Below are positions 63,382 to 64,000 of a stretch of DNA of 64,000 bases, piece by piece (within the stretch, counting starts at the first letter, position 1; the number at the start of each line of letters is the position of its first letter). A model generated the notes under the pieces. The model made no database searches. It was not told the origin of the DNA and saw only the letters and a program-made list of their open reading frames with translations. Both the position numbers and the translations under genes were made by a program. Source of the DNA: Butyrivibrio sp. NC2007 (GTDB taxonomy: Bacteria; Bacillota; Clostridia; Lachnospirales; Lachnospiraceae); assembly GCF_000421405.1 (NCBI RefSeq), contig NZ_ATWY01000002.1, forward strand, positions 210,311 through 274,310, written 5' to 3'.

Positions 63382-63398
63382 AGATCGCGCCTCCTTAC

Positions 63399-63421
63399 TG
63401 TGATATGTTTAGTATAACACA
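63399..63421 (-). promoter_or_regulatory. Operator-like palindrome over the gntR-clpC promoter
   Basis: TGTGATAT-N7-ATAACACA (arms match at 7 of 8 positions) covers an extended -10 element (TGT-TATACT, -10 at 63411-63416 on the minus strand). This is the expected place for autoregulation by the adjacent GntR protein. Confidence 0.6.
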
Positions 63422-63518
63422 TATTACAGAATTTTCCTACTGCCTGGAAAGAGTCCTTTGTTGGCGCTGTTTTGCTGTTTTGCTGGCGTCGCCAGCCCAT
63501 GTGCCAGCCTCACATCCC

Positions 63519-63642
63519 GCCCCGGCTGCGCGGACATTGTAGCACAAAATATTAGGACTGCAAGGGCTGCCCGATCTTGTAGCTCAGCGTACTGTCCCTT
63601 GCAGTCCTAATATTTTATGCATCTTGGTCACTAAGCCGGGGC
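63519..63642. repeat. Nested palindrome
   Basis: Inner arms: 21 nt at 63546-63566 repeat perfectly inverted at 63596-63616 around a 29-nt loop. Outer arms: GCCCCGGCT (63519-63527) and AGCCGGGGC (63634-63642). The gaps between inner and outer arms are 18 and 17 nt and partly complementary, so the whole can fold as one 124-nt hairpin. A further small palindrome, CTGGCG-T-CGCCAG, lies at 63483-63495. No gene is seen from 63422 to 64000. Confidence 0.85.
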
Positions 63643-63671
63643 AGCATGTTAGGTTATCGAAGATCTCTAAG

Positions 63672-64000
63672 TTTTTTCATGTCCCGGTGGACATAACCTG
63701 CGCTTCTGCCACAGATTTCTGCTAAGTTCTCTCCTTCATCTGCACATTTCTCATGTCCCAGACATGGATATGTGGCTATCTGCCACATACTTCAGCTAGA
63801 GCCCCCCTTGTGCAAGCTTTTTTCATGTCCCGGTGGCAATATCCTATGCTTCTGCCACAGATTTCTGCTAAGCCCCCGCTTTCATATGCACATTTCTCAT
63901 GTCCTAGACATAGATATGCGGCTATCTGCCACATACTTCGGCTAAAGACAACCCCTTGTGCAAGCTTTTTTCATGTCCCGTATACAATAACCTGCGCTTC
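63672..64000. repeat. Alternating 74-bp tandem repeats (A-B-A-B-A), continuing past the window
   Basis: CATGTCC anchors at 63678, 63752, 63824, 63898 and 63972 give monomers of 74, 72, 74 and 74 bp. Two diverged monomer types alternate: A contains CTGCCACAGATTTCTGCTAA, B contains CTGCCACATACTTC and GGCTA or AGCTA. A and B share CATGTCC, CTGCCACA and GCTA, so the true higher-order unit is about 147 bp. B monomers can form hairpins CATGTC/GACATG and TGTGGC/GCCACA. The last copy is cut by the window end. Confidence 0.85.

Noticed and set aside
63672..64000. CRISPR array
   Set aside because: Repeats are 72-74 bp, alternate between two types and have no unique spacers; no cas genes are seen.

Overview
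The window looks like chromosome of an anaerobic, low-to-mid GC Firmicute of the family Lachnospiraceae, most like Butyrivibrio or a relative. This is inferred from protein families and gene order, not from a marker gene. The supporting traits are strong AGGAGG-type ribosome sites, LPxTG pili with sortases, a GH32/fructokinase sugar locus, many GGDEF proteins, YesM/YesN-type and Mgl-type sugar systems, and a MecA/ClpC protease pair. Nearly all genes lie on the minus strand.

Layout. 1-2.1 kb: two membrane signalling proteins, one a diguanylate cyclase. 2.2-4.3 kb: an AraC regulator and a REP-associated Y1 transposase, bracketed by three arrays of a 34-bp palindromic repeat. 4.4 kb: tRNA-Leu(AAG). 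4.6-8.4 kb: an operon headed by a MecA-like adaptor. 8.5-19.5 kb: a complete sortase-assembled pilus operon (coiled-coil protein, signal peptidase, 1646-aa adhesin, major pilin, class C sortase, LPQTG protein, second sortase). Its 400-nt leader carries a cyclic-di-GMP-I riboswitch and two intrinsic terminators. 19.7-25.5 kb: flagellar hook-type protein, cysE, a dihydrouridine synthase, a GGDEF/EAL protein and an unknown tail-anchored protein. 25.6-33 kb: a sucrose/fructan locus (fructokinase, GH32, ABC importer without ATPase) facing a LacI regulator across a dense operator region. 33-36.5 kb: a nucleotidase-like HAD protein, a double flavodoxin-domain protein, a second diguanylate cyclase and tRNA-Pro(AGG).

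36.6-54 kb is the most unusual part. A galactose-type ABC operon (mglB-mglA-mglC) is followed on the same strand by eight tightly packed signalling genes: two hybrid histidine kinases, a 7TM/GAF protein with a degenerate GGDEF, a small membrane protein, a YesN-type response regulator, a YesM-type kinase and two more sugar-binding proteins. One hybrid kinase carries a complete DegV (fatty-acid-binding-like) domain between its receiver and Hpt domains. 54.2-58.4 kb: secreted proteins, two of them transglutaminase-like. 58.5-63.4 kb: radA, an unknown 136-aa protein, clpC and a GntR regulator. 63.4-64 kb: no gene, but a large nested palindrome and alternating 74-bp tandem repeats that run off the window.

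A common thread is cyclic di-GMP: two intact GGDEF enzymes, one EAL enzyme and a riboswitch reading the signal out into pilus expression. The second thread is sugar sensing wired into phosphorelays.
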